Below are positions 12,501 through 24,104 of a stretch of DNA of 64,000 nt, piece by piece. Every line of letters begins with the position of its first letter. The first letter of the stretch is position 1. Source of the stretch: Siniperca chuatsi (Eukaryota; Chordata; Actinopteri; Centrarchiformes; Sinipercidae); assembly GCF_020085105.1 (NCBI RefSeq), contig NC_058058.1:8147175-8211174 (forward strand). Reading direction: 5' to 3'. A program made the position numbers and the translations under genes. The notes under the pieces are model-generated. The model made no database searches and was not told the origin of the DNA. It saw only the letters and a list, made by a program, of their open reading frames with translations.

Positions 12501-15500
12501 GCTGGAATGAAATCTGATAGCATTCACGCAAACACTGAGAAGACCAAAAGTGATAATTCAGTGTGACAGTTGAACCTGTTCTCACACAGCTCTGCCGTAC
12601 CGTACAATTACATCAGCTTATCTTGCATCAATACAATCTGACAAGCTGTAACAAAGCAATGCTCTAGCTGGTAGCGGTGGGCGATACCGCAAAATCTGGT
12701 TTTGATCCGAGACCAGGTAATACAGGGCCAGAATCACCAATATCAATACTGATACCGATATAGGGGAGAGCATATAGAGTGTCACAATTTAAGAGGTGAA
12801 TGCATCGTAATAGGCTAAATCTGAATACATTTTCATGACCACTAAATGATTTGCCAAAGGTTAGCAATCATTGTAAGGTTAGCTGAGTGGTAGAATTTCT
12901 ACCTGCCACCTGTGAGACCCGGGTTTGGTACATGCATTGCAGTTAGCAACGTTTTCATTCACAGCTGTGAAGTAGCTCCAAACGATGCTCCTCTTTCGTT
13001 CAGCCATCACTGCAGTTTTGTGTCTGATTAAACTAGTCAGGAGGCGCGACCCGTATGTTAGAGTGCTCACAACACGACAACAGCAGAGGAGAAGCAAAGA
13101 GTACATGCACTAAGATGTGTTCACAACAACTGAACGTTGTTTGCACAGACAGCTCTACACTTTGATGAAATACAAGAGGAAAACTGATCCCTTTTTTGGT
13201 ATCGATCCTATTGATGCTAGAATCGATCTTCAAAACGAGACGTAGTATCTGTAGTACTGATATTTTGGTATCAATCCGCCCACCCCTACTATCTATAGCA
13301 TACATGGCTGCACAGCATCCTAACACTGCTTTTTATTTTAAACAATTTCATAAGTAGCTGTTTGTCCACTCCCAAATATGTAAGAGTTTGCTAAAGAACA
13401 CATGCTTCCCTACAGAGTTTTATAAAAGAGCCTGTTCATGTTTATGAAATTGGACATCAGATCCTTTAATCACTGGCCTTGTTTTACGACTTCTGGGGCC
13501 TGAAACGCAGCCCAAAGGCATGATGGTGTTGTGAACTTGAACTTGGCTGCACTTTTAAGAAAACGGGGGAGAGGGCAGCAGCTTTTAAAGCCATTCCAGG
13601 TTGAACAGAAACTAAAGAAAATGACTGGTCAGTTCAAAAAAGAACCGGTGAGTTATAATATCCCACACTACCCACAGGCTCGGGTAATTTTCAGTCATCC
13701 GACACCACTGCTGCACTTGTGTCGTCACAGCGCCCAGAGCTGAAAACCCTGCTGGGAGATATTTTCAGCAGAGCAAGGAAACGATCATTCTGTCACATCT
13801 AAGCTGTCACGCCCCGGATAACAAAAACTCATTAGCCTCTTTATCCCTGCAAAGACAGGGTGTGAACTTTTCTGACTATTTGAGTGATTACTCAAGGATT
13901 TGTGAACTTGTGTGTTGTGTTGGGAGGATAAAAGTGATACAGACAGTTTTTATTGTCATTACCTGGCATGACTGTCTTATCGCAGGCCACGCACTTGGAG
14001 GAAAACTCGTTGCAGTAGCAGTCGCTGCACACCAGTGCGTCTTCCTGGCTGGTGAAGGGCTCATCTGCCAGAGAACGGTCGCAGCGGAAACAGCGAAAAC
14101 AGTGCACGTGGTAATGTCTATTCTCATAGAAGAGCTCCTGGAGGAAGAGGAGAGTGTCAAACTGAGCACTGAGCATTTAGAGATGGTAAAACCAGTGAGG
14201 ATTAAAATGGGCCAAAAATTTTCTATATGATCAAAGGTATTTAATAAAAACATTGTTAAAATTATGTTTGTTAGGGATACTACATTTCTAAAATGTAATC
14301 ATTTTTCACAGCGAGATTCAGACTCAAGTAAATACCTTTTTTGCCAAATTAAGACATCAGGGTAAGAGACTTGCAATAATAAAACTAAATGGATATGTGG
14401 ATGGAAGGAAGCCAAGGAGGCGCATACAGAAGTTCTCCCGAATATGAAAAATTGATCAGCTCCCCACTACAATGCTAAAATCCATCTCATGAAGTACGTT
14501 TTCAGGATTTGAACTCAAACACAAAGCATTCTCAAGCTGGGTGTACCTCATTTGAATCAGAGGAGCTGGTGTCTTTGTCTGTTCTGTGTTGAGACTGAGG
14601 ATTTCAAATTAATTCAGTAAATACCTCCATTGTTGTCCAAAAACTATTAAAAACCCATCAGTAAGCCACACTGTTCCTTCATAATCAATGAACATGGGCA
14701 CTGTAGTTTATTTTGAGTCAATCCCATATACATTGTGCTGCTGCCGTAAATACTCAACAAATGTGTATTAATCCGCACCTGAAAATAGTCCCCAAAAAAT
14801 GCACTATTTACACATGTTTGCGTAACGTGTGAATAATATGGGAACTCAAGCAATTTACCGTAAACTGTGAGTTAATAAAAACACTTGATATGTTATTGTT
14901 CCTCACAGGGAAATTCTCTATTTGCTGCCACCCCATCTGTTTGGAGGTCAGAGGTCACGGTCGACCACAGGATTCAGTTTCCTGCACAAGGACACTTAAG
15001 TGTTTTGGATGTTTGCCCACATGGGACTCTAAAACCAAAGTTTCCTACTTTCTGTCTTCCAAACAGAAGAGAGCTGGCAGTGGCATGAGAGAAGTATTTG
15101 TGCATTCCCTTTTTCTCTTAAAAATCAGAATAACCCACTTTGTGACTTTTTTTCCAACAGCTGCTTGTGATCCAGTTCATCTGCAGTTCAAGCAAGCTCT
15201 GTGATAAATGGCCCCATTGAATGGTAGGTGAAAAACTTATTTCTGAGGCGTGGGGTTTCACAGTAAAAGAAACAACTAAAGCAGAGGGATGGCGAAGGAT
15301 GAAGGATGAATGCTGTTATGTCTTGTGCGGAGGAGGAACGGCCAAAGCAAGCAGGAGCGTAATTTACTGCCAGTCCCTCACAGGGAGTCCATAATTCACA
15401 GGACACTGTCCTCATGGCGTCTGTGTTTCCTTCAAACCGTGTTTTTAATTAACTAAAACTAAGGCTTTTGGGCAACTTAAAGGGGATTACACACAATTTG

Positions 15501-16530
15501 GTGTTCTGTAAGTAGAGTTATGTTTTCCAGGAATGCCAGCTGGTTTGTAAAAGCAGTTAGAAAATTGATCATAATGCAGTCAGACATGTACAATTTCAGT
15601 GGTGGAAGAAATACTCAAATCATTTACTTAAGTAAAAGTAGCAATACTACAATGTAAAAATACTCTACTACGGGTAAAAGTCCTGCATTCAAAGTGTTAC
15701 TTGAGTAAAAGTATTATTATGTAAATTTACTTAAAGTATCAAAAGTAAAAGTACTCGTTATGGAGGCAGAATGGCCCCTGGTAATGTCTTCTTTGATTAT
15801 TATTAGTGATGCATTAACATGTAAGCAGCATTTTAATGTTATAGCTGGTTAAGGTGGAGTTAATTTTAACTATTTTATACACTCTTGGATATGTAAAGCA
15901 ATACATCATATTTATGATAGAGCTGAAACGATTACAGAAACAGAAAATTAATCAACAACTATTTTGATAATTGATTAACTTCAATTTTCCAGTGAAATGC
16001 CAGTTATTCTTTGGTTTCAGCTGAGGATTTTCTACTTTTCCCTGTTTTAAATCATTATAAAGTGAATGTCTTGAGGAACAAAACAAGACATTTGAAGACG
16101 TCACCTTGGACTCTGATTAATAGATTAATTAAGAAAATTATCGTCAGATTAATCGACAAGGAAAAAATGATTCGTTGCAACTCTAATTTATAAAATCTGC
16201 TTATGTTTTGCATATACAATCTTAATCTGTAACCACAGCTTTCAAATGAATGTAGATAAGTAAAAAGTACAATATTTCCCTCTGAAATGTAGTGGAGTAG
16301 AAGTATAAAGTAGAACCATAAAATTAAAATACTTGTACTTAGTTATTTTCCACCCCTGTACAAGTTGAGCTCACCTTGGCATTATGCCCAATGATTTCTT
16401 TACATTCCTGGCAGGTGTTGGCATACAGACGGTCGTAGCAGGGAATGCAGTGAGGGTTGTCCTCCACCTGGATGTATTTGCGTCCGCACAGGGACTCGTT
16501 GCAGTTTTTGCAGTCGAACTGGTCACTCAT
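9393..16530 (-). CDS. fhl3: Four and a half LIM domains protein 3 (spliced gene)
   Basis: FHL3 is a scaffold of stacked zinc-binding LIM domains that shuttles between actin structures and the nucleus, mainly in muscle, and acts as a transcriptional co-factor. Coding segments in transcript order are 16530-16375, 14137-13963, 12347-12178, 11023-10837 and 9544-9393. They total 840 nt and encode 279 aa, the normal family length. Zinc ligands are intact: the half LIM (C7, C10, C28, C31); LIM1 (C40, C43, H62, C65, C68, C71, C89, C92); LIM2 (C101 to C153); LIM3 (C162 to C212); LIM4 (C221 to C275). FHL3 is preferred over FHL1/2 because of GRKYIQ, IGH..ELFYE.RH, LEYGG and GKYVSFEDR.WH. Teleosts can have two fhl3 copies and I cannot say which this is. 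The start is the first ATG of exon 2, preceded by 23 bases of UTR. Confidence 0.93.
10683..10836 (-). mobile_element. tRNA-derived SINE next to the fhl3 exon 4 donor
   Basis: On the minus strand a B-box-like GGTTCAATTC lies at 10780-10771. It is followed by a body collinear with the SINE at 2103-2325 (ctggctgggg, tttgttg, tatccca) and a tail ctatctactatcaataaaat. The tRNA-like head starts within a few bases of the fhl3 splice donor. Confidence 0.6.
10837..11023 (-). CDS. fhl3: fhl3 coding exon 4 (residues 168-230)
   Basis: Encodes ALTKGGVTYKDEVWHKEC through CNTAITG: the rest of LIM3 and the first zinc pair of LIM4. Acceptor CCTGCAG|GCT, donor CACAG|GTCAGT; a SINE begins almost at the donor. 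Confidence 0.93.
11768..12108 (+). repeat. hAT-like repeat, family E, near full length
   Basis: Starts gctgaaaccagtcgatcgac and ends gttagttgcagccct, giving imperfect terminal inverted repeats. Internal blocks ctggttccagctt, ggatttgctgcttttct, gggttttggactg and gggctctgggaaattgtgat are shared with the other copies. It lies in an fhl3 intron. Confidence 0.75.
12178..12347 (-). CDS. fhl3: fhl3 coding exon 3 (residues 111-167)
   Basis: Encodes SKMLEYGGSSWHEDC through CSHCKK: the rest of LIM2 and the first zinc pair of LIM3. Acceptor CTGACAG|GA, donor AAAAAG|GTGAGC. Confidence 0.93.
12672..13288. mobile_element. Non-autonomous DNA transposon-like element with TAGGGGTGGGCG termini
   Basis: The left end TAGCGGTGGGCGATACC and the inverted right end (TAGGGGTGGGCGGATTGA read on the minus strand) form terminal inverted repeats. 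The flanking 8-mers CTAGCTGG and CTATCTAT are only partly alike, as expected of an old insertion. The interior contains a tRNA-Gly-like segment. It lies in an fhl3 intron. Confidence 0.55.
12869..12941 (+). pseudogene. tRNA-Gly(GCC) pseudogene
   Basis: The stretch GAGTGGTAGAATTTCTACCT followed by GCCACC and GAGACCCGGGTTT matches the D-loop, anticodon region and T-arm of vertebrate tRNA-Gly, with anticodon GCC at 12905-12907. The B box reads GGTTTGGTAC instead of GGTTCGANNCC and the acceptor stem no longer pairs, so it is not expected to be functional. It sits inside the TAGGGGTGGGCG element. Confidence 0.6.
13963..14137 (-). CDS. fhl3: fhl3 coding exon 2 (residues 53-111)
   Basis: Encodes ELFYENRHYHVHCFRC through CDKTVMPG, the rest of LIM1 and the first zinc pair of LIM2. 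Acceptor CCTCCAG|GAG, donor CCAG|GTAATG; it ends in phase 1 within G111. Confidence 0.93.
14625..14872 (+). repeat. MITE family C, internal fragment (copy 1)
   Basis: Shares ccattgttgtccaaaaacta, aacatgggcactgtagttta and ctgaaaatagtcccc with the copies at 41884-42440 and 61280-61800. The ends are lost. Confidence 0.65.
15596..16357 (+). mobile_element. hAT-like MITE, family D copy 1, with target duplications
   Basis: Begins tcagtggtggaagaaatact and ends ttattttccacccct, i.e. GGTGGAA/TTCCACC inverted ends. Near-identical 8-bp flanks, GTACAATT (15588-15595) and GTACAAGT (16358-16365), look like a target-site duplication. AGTAAAAGTA-rich arms surround a nested family E element. It lies immediately inside the fhl3 intron after the first coding exon. 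Confidence 0.75.
15918..16185 (+). mobile_element. hAT-like MITE, family E copy 3, nested in family D
   Basis: Termini TAGAGCTGAAACGATT and, inverted, TAGAGTTGCAACGAATCATT. Flanks ATTTATGA (15910-15917) and ATTTATAA (16186-16193) match at 7 of 8 bases, an hAT-size target duplication. Confidence 0.75.
16375..16530 (-). CDS. fhl3: fhl3 first coding exon (residues 1-52)
   Basis: Encodes MSDQFDCKNCNESL through GHNAK: the N-terminal half LIM finger and the first zinc pair of LIM1 (C40, C43). The exon extends to 16553 as 5' UTR (acceptor TTTTGCAG). Its donor is AAG|GTGAGC, and a transposon lies only 9 nt plus a target duplication beyond it. Confidence 0.93.
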
Positions 16531-16859
16531 GATGTCTTTCTCTGGCTGACCTCCTGCAAAATTCACAGGCACAAGTTTAGCATTCACTATCTGCATGAAG
16601 CCAGCGCAGGAAGGAGGAGGAGTGAGATTAGTTAGACAGAGAGAGAAAGCAGGAAGAAGGGAGGCAGACAGTTTTTGGATATACAGCTGGGAAATACAGA
16701 CCAACAGGAGAGACAAAAATGAGAGAAAAATAAATACATTTTAGAGAGCTTTTCAAGATACTGAAAGACGTTTTACACAACAGGTTAAAAAGATCCTAGA
16801 TAACTAAAAACACACTAAAGGAACAGGGTAGTACAGGAAAATAAATCAAACGTTCAAAG

Positions 16860-17130
16860 CTGTTGTAAAAAGGTGAATTTTAAGTAACTTCTTAAACACA
16901 AACAGATTGGTGAAATCACGGATGTGTTAGGGGAGAGAGTTCCACAGGGAGGGGGGGCAGCTATATGGAGAAGGCCCTGTCCCCCCAAGTTCAGTGCTTG
17001 TTCCCGTTCAGGGGAGCGGAGGCTGTGGGCATTAGCAGGGTATGTGACCCCCATGTTCTGCAGCAGCAAAGGGAAATGAGCGAGGAAATGAAGTGTGGGA
17101 GGTTGAAATACCCTCCTGTGGAACGGTTAA
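16860..17130 (+). repeat. Teleost repeat (gagagagttccacagggagg / gagaaggccctgtc type)
   Basis: The phrase 'gagagttccacaggga ... cagctatatggagaaggccctgt' is one I recognise as repeated in fish genomes. There is only one copy here, so boundaries are approximate. Confidence 0.4.
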
Positions 17131-18399
17131 GACAGGGCAGGCAGGGCTCAGAAAGATATATACAGTGTGGATGAAGATTATGGATAAGGAAAGGTCTCTA
17201 GAGTTTGGGTATATGTTCATGCTCAAGATCACAACGTCTGGAACATTTACAAAGGACACTGAAATATTTCACTTGGAAACAGTTATTGTTTATAATTTTT
17301 CCTCCCTATTTTGGGCACAGAGGGGCTTTGACATGTTTCTATAATATCAGAAAAAAGGAGGTGGGTTCAACAAAGTGCAGCTGAGAAACCGTGTGGCTTT
17401 GAAATCTCCCCGAGGGATCGAGGAATGAGCCGAGACCCACCTCCTCCCTCCTTTCCTCAGAGGTGGAAGACGTCACCTGCTTGGTCGAAAACGATGAGAG
17501 GACCCAGATCTCGGTGCAAATAATGAAGAACACTTGTTGTGGTTTTGTTATGAAGCTGGTAAGAATTAAACGTCACTCATGGTGAAGGTTTCCCGCTCCA
17601 CAAAGCTGAATTTTACAGGTACTGCGCTTCATGCTCTGTAACCTCCAAGTATTTGCATCTGGTCTGTTAAAGAGTCATTTTGAAAGTGCAGTTTACATTC
17701 CTCATGTCTGACTGCTATCAAACAAGTTGTTTCTAATAACCAATGATGCAGCAATTTCAGATAAACATAAAAAAGATAAACACAGTCTGCTCTCAGTCAT
17801 GTCCCACAGCTGATGCCAGAAGCAGAAACTCCCGCTCCTCCACTTTTTCTCCCAATGCCATGTCAGCACAACACTGAGGACATCCCTCATGCATCCCTCC
17901 TTGCAGATAACAGCACTGCTTCCTCATAAAGGACATCAAGCTAGGTCAACAAAACAAGGAGGAAAACCGAACTGAGACGAAACATCACATCCTATGTCTG
18001 CTTTCTGTCAGATTGCTGTCTGGGTGGGGAAAACAGCCCAACTTCCCTCCTAAAATGTCTAAAGAGGTTCGGGTTTCTATTCTCGTCCATCCATGTCTAC
18101 GATGAATACAGTGATAGAACAATAGTTTTCCTTCCGGACATAGTCTTCCTAGTTTTGAGCTTTATGTTTCTCTTCCTGAGCCACAACATCTGTGAACACA
18201 TTCTGTGGTCTCCAGCTGTTGTCTGTCATCAAATTCTCCTTTATGCATCCAGTAGGGAATTCGTATGGGACTTGTGCCAAAACACAACAGCATCTCATTA
18301 AAATCCATCATTGTTGAAACCAATATTTTATGGTTCCTATTGAACAGTCCATTATAACTTTATAGTCAGCTACACAATAGACAAATATAGTAAGACTCA

Positions 18400-18950
18400 T
18401 ACTGTTGTAACAGTCGAGTGAGAAACTGAGCGTTGAGTATGGAGCAGAACCAGGACGTGATTAGCTTAACTTAGCATAAAGACTGAAAGCAGGGGAAATT
18501 TCTAGCCTGGCTCGGCCCTAAATGCCTAAAGCCTGCTTACTATATCTCCCACATTTAATCCATACACAAACAGAAATGTAAAAATGACAATTTGTGATTT
18601 TAGGGGGAGTTACATGCTGTAACTATTTTTTGGCGAACAACATGACTTCCCGGAGTTTCCTCAACTCCCTCTAAAACCAAAAATTATTGTTTCTACATTT
18701 CTGTTCATGTATGGATTAAACAAACTGCATAAACTGTGTTAATTAGTGAGCTTTAGAGGTTCTGGTAGGTGGAGTTTTGAACTCTGGACAGAGCCAGGCT
18801 AGCTGTTTACCCCTGTTTCCAGTCTTTATGCTAAGCTAAGCTAATCACCTCCTGGCTCAGCTCCAAGCACAGACATGAGAGTGGTATTGATCTTCTCATC
18901 AATCTCTCAGCAAGAAAGCGAATACGCATTTTTCCCAAAAATATTCTTTA
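18400..18950. repeat. Foldback repeat, family B copy 2
   Basis: The left arm at 18461-18514 (ttagcataaagactg...agcctggctc) is the inverted complement of the right arm at 18789-18844 (gagccaggctagctg...agtctttatgctaag), with a spacer of about 270 bases. Confidence 0.7.
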
Positions 18951-20079
18951 ATGAATGAAAAATGCCACTGAAGTAACAACACTGGCCAAATTGAGCAACC
19001 AGATTTTTTTTACCTGACTTGAATTTTTAGATCCGAATTGAGCTTATTGAATTTTAGCAATTTTAATATAGTTTTTGAATACTGGATACTTTGTCCCTTT
19101 GTCAAATGTCAATACCCATTATTTGCTTCCATACATCTTCAATTAATGTCACAACTGACTGCATATATACACCTGGTAAGCATCTGTTCATTTGACCGTC
19201 ACACCATCCAGACTGTCTGACATTAATAGTCTTAAACAGTGATTCACATGAAGTCAGCGCCTTGTTTAAGAGGAGTTCACTTTACTCTACAGGTGTCCTC
19301 TTGGACTGCACCCAGGAATACTTGTCACCCCTGTTCTCCTCCTCACCGCGAGACATTAAACCAAACAGTCATCCATCCCGTCTAAGTACTCTCTCTCTCT
19401 AGTAGCACGGCTGCTGAAACTATTTAAGCCCACAATTCACCTTGATGAGTGGACATGTTGAATTCTTCACCAATACACTGTCGGTCCCGGTGAGAGATTT
19501 ACTCGAGTCACTTGGCTCTGAGCGCTTTGTAGTGGCAGCCAAATGGCAACTGTCTCCCAGGATCAGCCACCGGGCCTCCTGTCTCATGTCCCTTCATGGC
19601 TCGCTGCTGTTGTTTTACTCGGCAACAACCTGACAGTTTCTTACGACCGGAGCCAGGAACTCTGCGAGCCATGAAAGCTGCTGCTGGGTGTCAGTGTTTA
19701 TTTTCCCAGCGCAGGAATTTAGACTTGTGTCTGAGGTTTACAAACCAGATTATTCCATGATGAAAACCGCTGTCACACGTAATAAAGTCCAGTGGAATAA
19801 ATATGTAGGTAAGTGTTAAATCTGTCACAGCAACAAAATATTAATTTATGCATTATAAAACAGCCTCAGTGCCTTTTTTGGAGTGACATTATTACACTCC
19901 CTCTCTGAAACAGGCACCTGAATCTGAGCTGTACACCCTCCTGTCTGTTTTAAGAAAGACTTGGCTGCTTTCATATTCTTTCTAATGCTTCAACTTACAA
20001 TCACTGCTTTCTCCTTTCACCTACTAAAGAACTGAGACTGTTTGGGCGCTTAAAACAGGAAAGCAGCTAACAAAGTGGG

Positions 20080-20970
20080 TTTTTAGCCATGCTAGAAGCG
20101 TGGCTCTATGGATGGCAATGCCAGTCGATTGGTTGATCCAAGACTTTGATCCAGAACAAAAGATCTAAACTATTACAACTATTCTACTCTACAACTATTG
20201 GATGGATTGTCATGAAATTTGGTTCAGACATTCATGTTTCCAACAGGATGAATTTTAACACTTTGGTAATCCCCTGACTTTTAATCTAGCACCATCATCA
20301 CGTCAAAACTTTGTCCAATACTTTGGTTTATGACAATAACTAAAGATATTCCCATCAGCCACAGCTGTACTTTGTGTTCAGTGCTAGTTAGCAAATGTTA
20401 GCATGCTAACACGTTAAACTAAGACGGTGAACATGGTAAACATTACACCTGCTAAACATCAGCATGTTAGCATTGTCACTGTGAGCATGTTACATGATGA
20501 TTTTAGCAATTGACTAAAAGCACCGCTGTGTCTAATGCTGCATTCACGCCATGTCTATCCTGATTTTGGGAGCATTATACCAAGATGGTTACTGCCACTG
20601 CTAACCTTGTAGCCACACCATTTAAATAGCCTATATTAGCTACTTTTGCGCTGTTAAGTATTTGAAGTGGTTCATTAACAAGTGAAATCAGATACAAACT
20701 ATGAATAGCTCTTTTTCAATGAGCTGATTGTATTGGTGTTAATATTGGGCTTTATGTGGATGTAACTGCCAGCAGTTTGTTGACACTTCTGTAGTTCTCA
20801 CAAAGTGGGAGATATCGTTGCTGTCAGAAATTCTCGATATCTCTGACTCAGAAATACCACTCAGAGGCTGACGTGAATGTTTTTTCCGATTCTGTTGCTC
20901 ATAATTAAAAGATATGGCATGAGTGCAGCCTTACAGGGCTGCTAGTGTGGCTGTAGACTCTTGTTTTCCT
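20080..20970 (+). repeat. GTTAGCATGCTAAC repeat, family A copy 3
   Basis: Collinear with copies 1 and 2: tttagccatgctagaagcgt, ggatggattgtcatgaaatt, gtccaatactttggttt, gttagcaaatgttagcatgc, then gctgctagtgtggctgtaga. An inverted-repeat element is inserted at 20536-20930. Confidence 0.75.
20536..20930. mobile_element. MITE nested in family A copy 3
   Basis: The left end TGCTGCATTCACGCCATGTC and the inverted right end GGCTGCACTCATGCCATATC agree at most positions. The 395-bp segment interrupts the otherwise conserved 'gctgtg(c/t)ctaa ... tacagggctgc' block of family A. Confidence 0.65.
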
Positions 20971-22394
20971 AATGCTTAACTTACAATCACTGCTTTCTCT
21001 TTTGCTGTAACACCCATTAAATAACCTAAGCTGTGTGTGCATTCAGTTAAAACAGGAAAGCGTGTAACAAAGTTTTTTAATTACCACCCTACTTTACTGT
21101 TTATTCCCGCTGAAATGGATTAGGGTAGTTTAACGGCCTCTGAAGCTCAGAACAGTCCTCATATTGTGTGAGTCCTAGGTTGCATAACCTGGATTTGGGG
21201 AGGTGAATGAGAATATTGACAGCGGCACAATACTGTGTAGAACATGTGAACAACAGCGAAGGAAACGGGACACCCTCGTGGTCACAGCTATAAACTGTTA
21301 CAGAAAAAAAGAAAAAGAAAAACAAGACTGGTCTCTTATGGCTGTCAGATGACTGCACTCCCTTTCATCCCCAGTACAAAGACGCTCAATGTGGTGTGGC
21401 TTCCTGAAGATCACAAGGCCAATTTCAGCTGCACGCACACAAATCAACATGAACACACAATGTACATTTTGGTGTCGCTGATTAAAGATCTCGTCAAGAT
21501 GAATTGCTTCTTGCTGTTTTAAACAGTGACGATATTCTGAAATACTGAGCTGGCAGATCTGTAACATTATTTTGGTTACTTGAACATGAAAAATAGCTGG
21601 TTTCTTAAGTGAAATCCTTATAAGGTCAAATCAGTGTCAAATATACAACTGTGTTGTTTAACAATGAGACTTTAATGTGCTTTAATGTATATGATCATGT
21701 CATTAATGATCTGTTCAGGAAATCAGTGTTTTCACTCTGAATTGCACTAAAAGCATAACAAGATCAGTGTCATTTGATATTAATTGCACATAATCTAGTC
21801 ATATTAAGCCAATAACACATGGAATAAAGTGCTTTTAAAGATAGAGTGGCTGTCTGACTTTGTTTAATAAGGCCTCCTGCAGATCACATGCCCTATTTCA
21901 GCTGCATGCACACAAATCATCATGAACACACAATGTACATTTTCGATGAATTGCTCCTTGCTGTTTTAAACACTGATGTTATTGTGAGATACTGTGTTGG
22001 CAGATCTGTAAAATTATTCTGGTTATTTGAATGTGAAAAATAGCAGAATTTTCTTGTAAGGTCAGCTAACTTTCAGCTTCATTTAATTTAAATTAATGTA
22101 ATCTTTTCAGAGAAATCTGTTCTTTTACGCTGAATTTCACTAAAACCATAATATGATCAGTATCACTGGATATTAACGACACATAACCTTCTACTCTAAG
22201 CCTATAACATTAGGGAATGAAGCACCTTTGTCTGGCTTTGTTTTATGAGTCTCCAGCTGGCTGTTTGTTTATCCAGTCAAACAATGTGGGCTGCAGCTGC
22301 AGTTTCATCTCTGCTGCTGTCGACTAAACTGACAAACAGATCTCAGTCAGACAACAAGTAAACAAGTCACCACCATGCCAATCGCACAGTGACC

Positions 22395-23145
22395 TGACGC
22401 CATAGTTCCCAACTCTGGGGGTCAGGACCCCCACCAGGGGTCGTGAGATTATTACTGAGGTGCAAAGTAAGAAAAAAATAAACATTTGAACTTTTCTCAG
22501 ATTTCTTTTTAAATACTGTATAGTTTTACTTCCTCTGACCTCTAAAATGCTTTATTTTATGGTTCTATAATTTCCTAATAATTTCTGTGGAAAGAAATAT
22601 GTAATTTGGGGGCAATATATGAATTTTCTTGACAGAAAAACACCATCTAAACTCACCTAAATATTTATTTATTATACTTTTTTTTATAGTAAACCCTTTT
22701 CTACATTTAACAAAAAAAAATAAAACATAACAAATCTTATTTCATGGTCTTCCTCGGTGGTTGAAGTTTTCTCAGTTGTCATCACATGACTTACAATATG
22801 TATGGAACTTCAGTCATGTGGTAAAAGCAAACTCTATCCGCAGAGGAAGACCGTGAGATGTGGTTAAAAGTGACAGGGAAAAGCTAGAAAGTGGGCTTTA
22901 ATTTTTTGTCAAACTAGTATTTCCAAGTTCACTTTGTTCTTCATATTTGTTGAACTGTATGCTTGCCTGTAGTCAAAATTCCCCATTTTTGACCTGTTGT
23001 GCAATTAATTAATTGAAAGTGTACCAACTGAACACATTATCCCTGAAATTTCTAGATAATGATTCAATAAACACAGACCTGTGACAAGGGGTCAAAAGTA
23101 AACATTATTTGGGCTTACAAGCAAAAACTTTTGAAAATCACTGAC
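22395..23145 (+). repeat. Family L repeat ('gttcccaact..gggtcaggaccccc' type)
   Basis: Starts agttcccaactctgggggtc with a ggtcgtgagat block and ends ggggtcaaaagtaaacatta ... aaaatcactgacc. An inverted related copy is at 58705-59025. Confidence 0.6.
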
Positions 23146-23174
23146 CTAAAGGACATGTAGCTGTACGTGAACAT

Positions 23175-23612
23175 GACTTCAGCCATGCTAGCAGCTCTGT
23201 GAGGCTGTACTTTGAGCTAAATGCTAACGTCAGCATGCTAACATGCTCACCATGACAATGCTATCGTGAAGATGTTTAGCAGGTATAATGCTTACCGTCT
23301 TCACCATCTTCTAGCAAGCATTTTAGCATGCTAACAGTTGCTAATTAGCGCTAAACACAAAATACAGCTGAGGCTTATGGGAATGTAAGTAGTTTTGCAG
23401 ATATTTAATCATAAACCAAAGTGTTGGACAAATTTATGATGATGATGGTGTTAGATTAAAAAAATTAAGGGATCACCAAAGTTATGACAAGTCAACTGGA
23501 GGGTACACGAATGTCTGTACAAAACTGAATGGCAATTCATCCAATAGTTGTTATAGTGGACTGACCAACAGACTGACATCGCCATCCAGAGCCAAGCACT
23601 GGCTAAAAATAC
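23175..23612 (-). repeat. GTTAGCATGCTAAC repeat, family A copy 4 (inverted)
   Basis: Read on the minus strand it gives the same block order as copies 1-3: ggattgccattcagttttgt acag, accaaagtt, ccaacactttggtttatgat, gctaacagttgctaattagc in complement. Confidence 0.7.
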
Positions 23613-24104
23613 TTGAAATGTCTGAATGTTTTCTGCAAATCATAAAGAAAAGAATAAAACCAGAAAGAAAGATTAAAAAGATTATAATCAAGTGTGGTCA
23701 AGTCTCTTAAAATGAAGTATCTTTAGTAAAGTTACTTTTGGCAATGTAGTTGTTGCACTTGGATTATACTTGCAGGCGAACGCTGACCGATGCAAATAAA
23801 CACTCGGCCTGATCTTAAATACCAACAACTGTTATCCAAAACAAATACACATGTAAGTAATGCTGTTGTTGTTTGATAGACTGGGCCTCTCTCTCATGTT
23901 TGCTGCTGGATTTATTTGACTTTGAGTCTGAGCTTCATCTTTGTGTTGGAGAGCTTCAGAAAGGCTGAGGGTTGGTTTCAGACTCAATCGACTGACAAAG
24001 TCATTGTTATCATATCAGGTTGTTGAGAACAAGAAAAGGCAAAAACTACTGGTCAAAATCAAATTTTTACACCTGCAGAAAACACAGATAGATGATTTTA
24101 AGTT

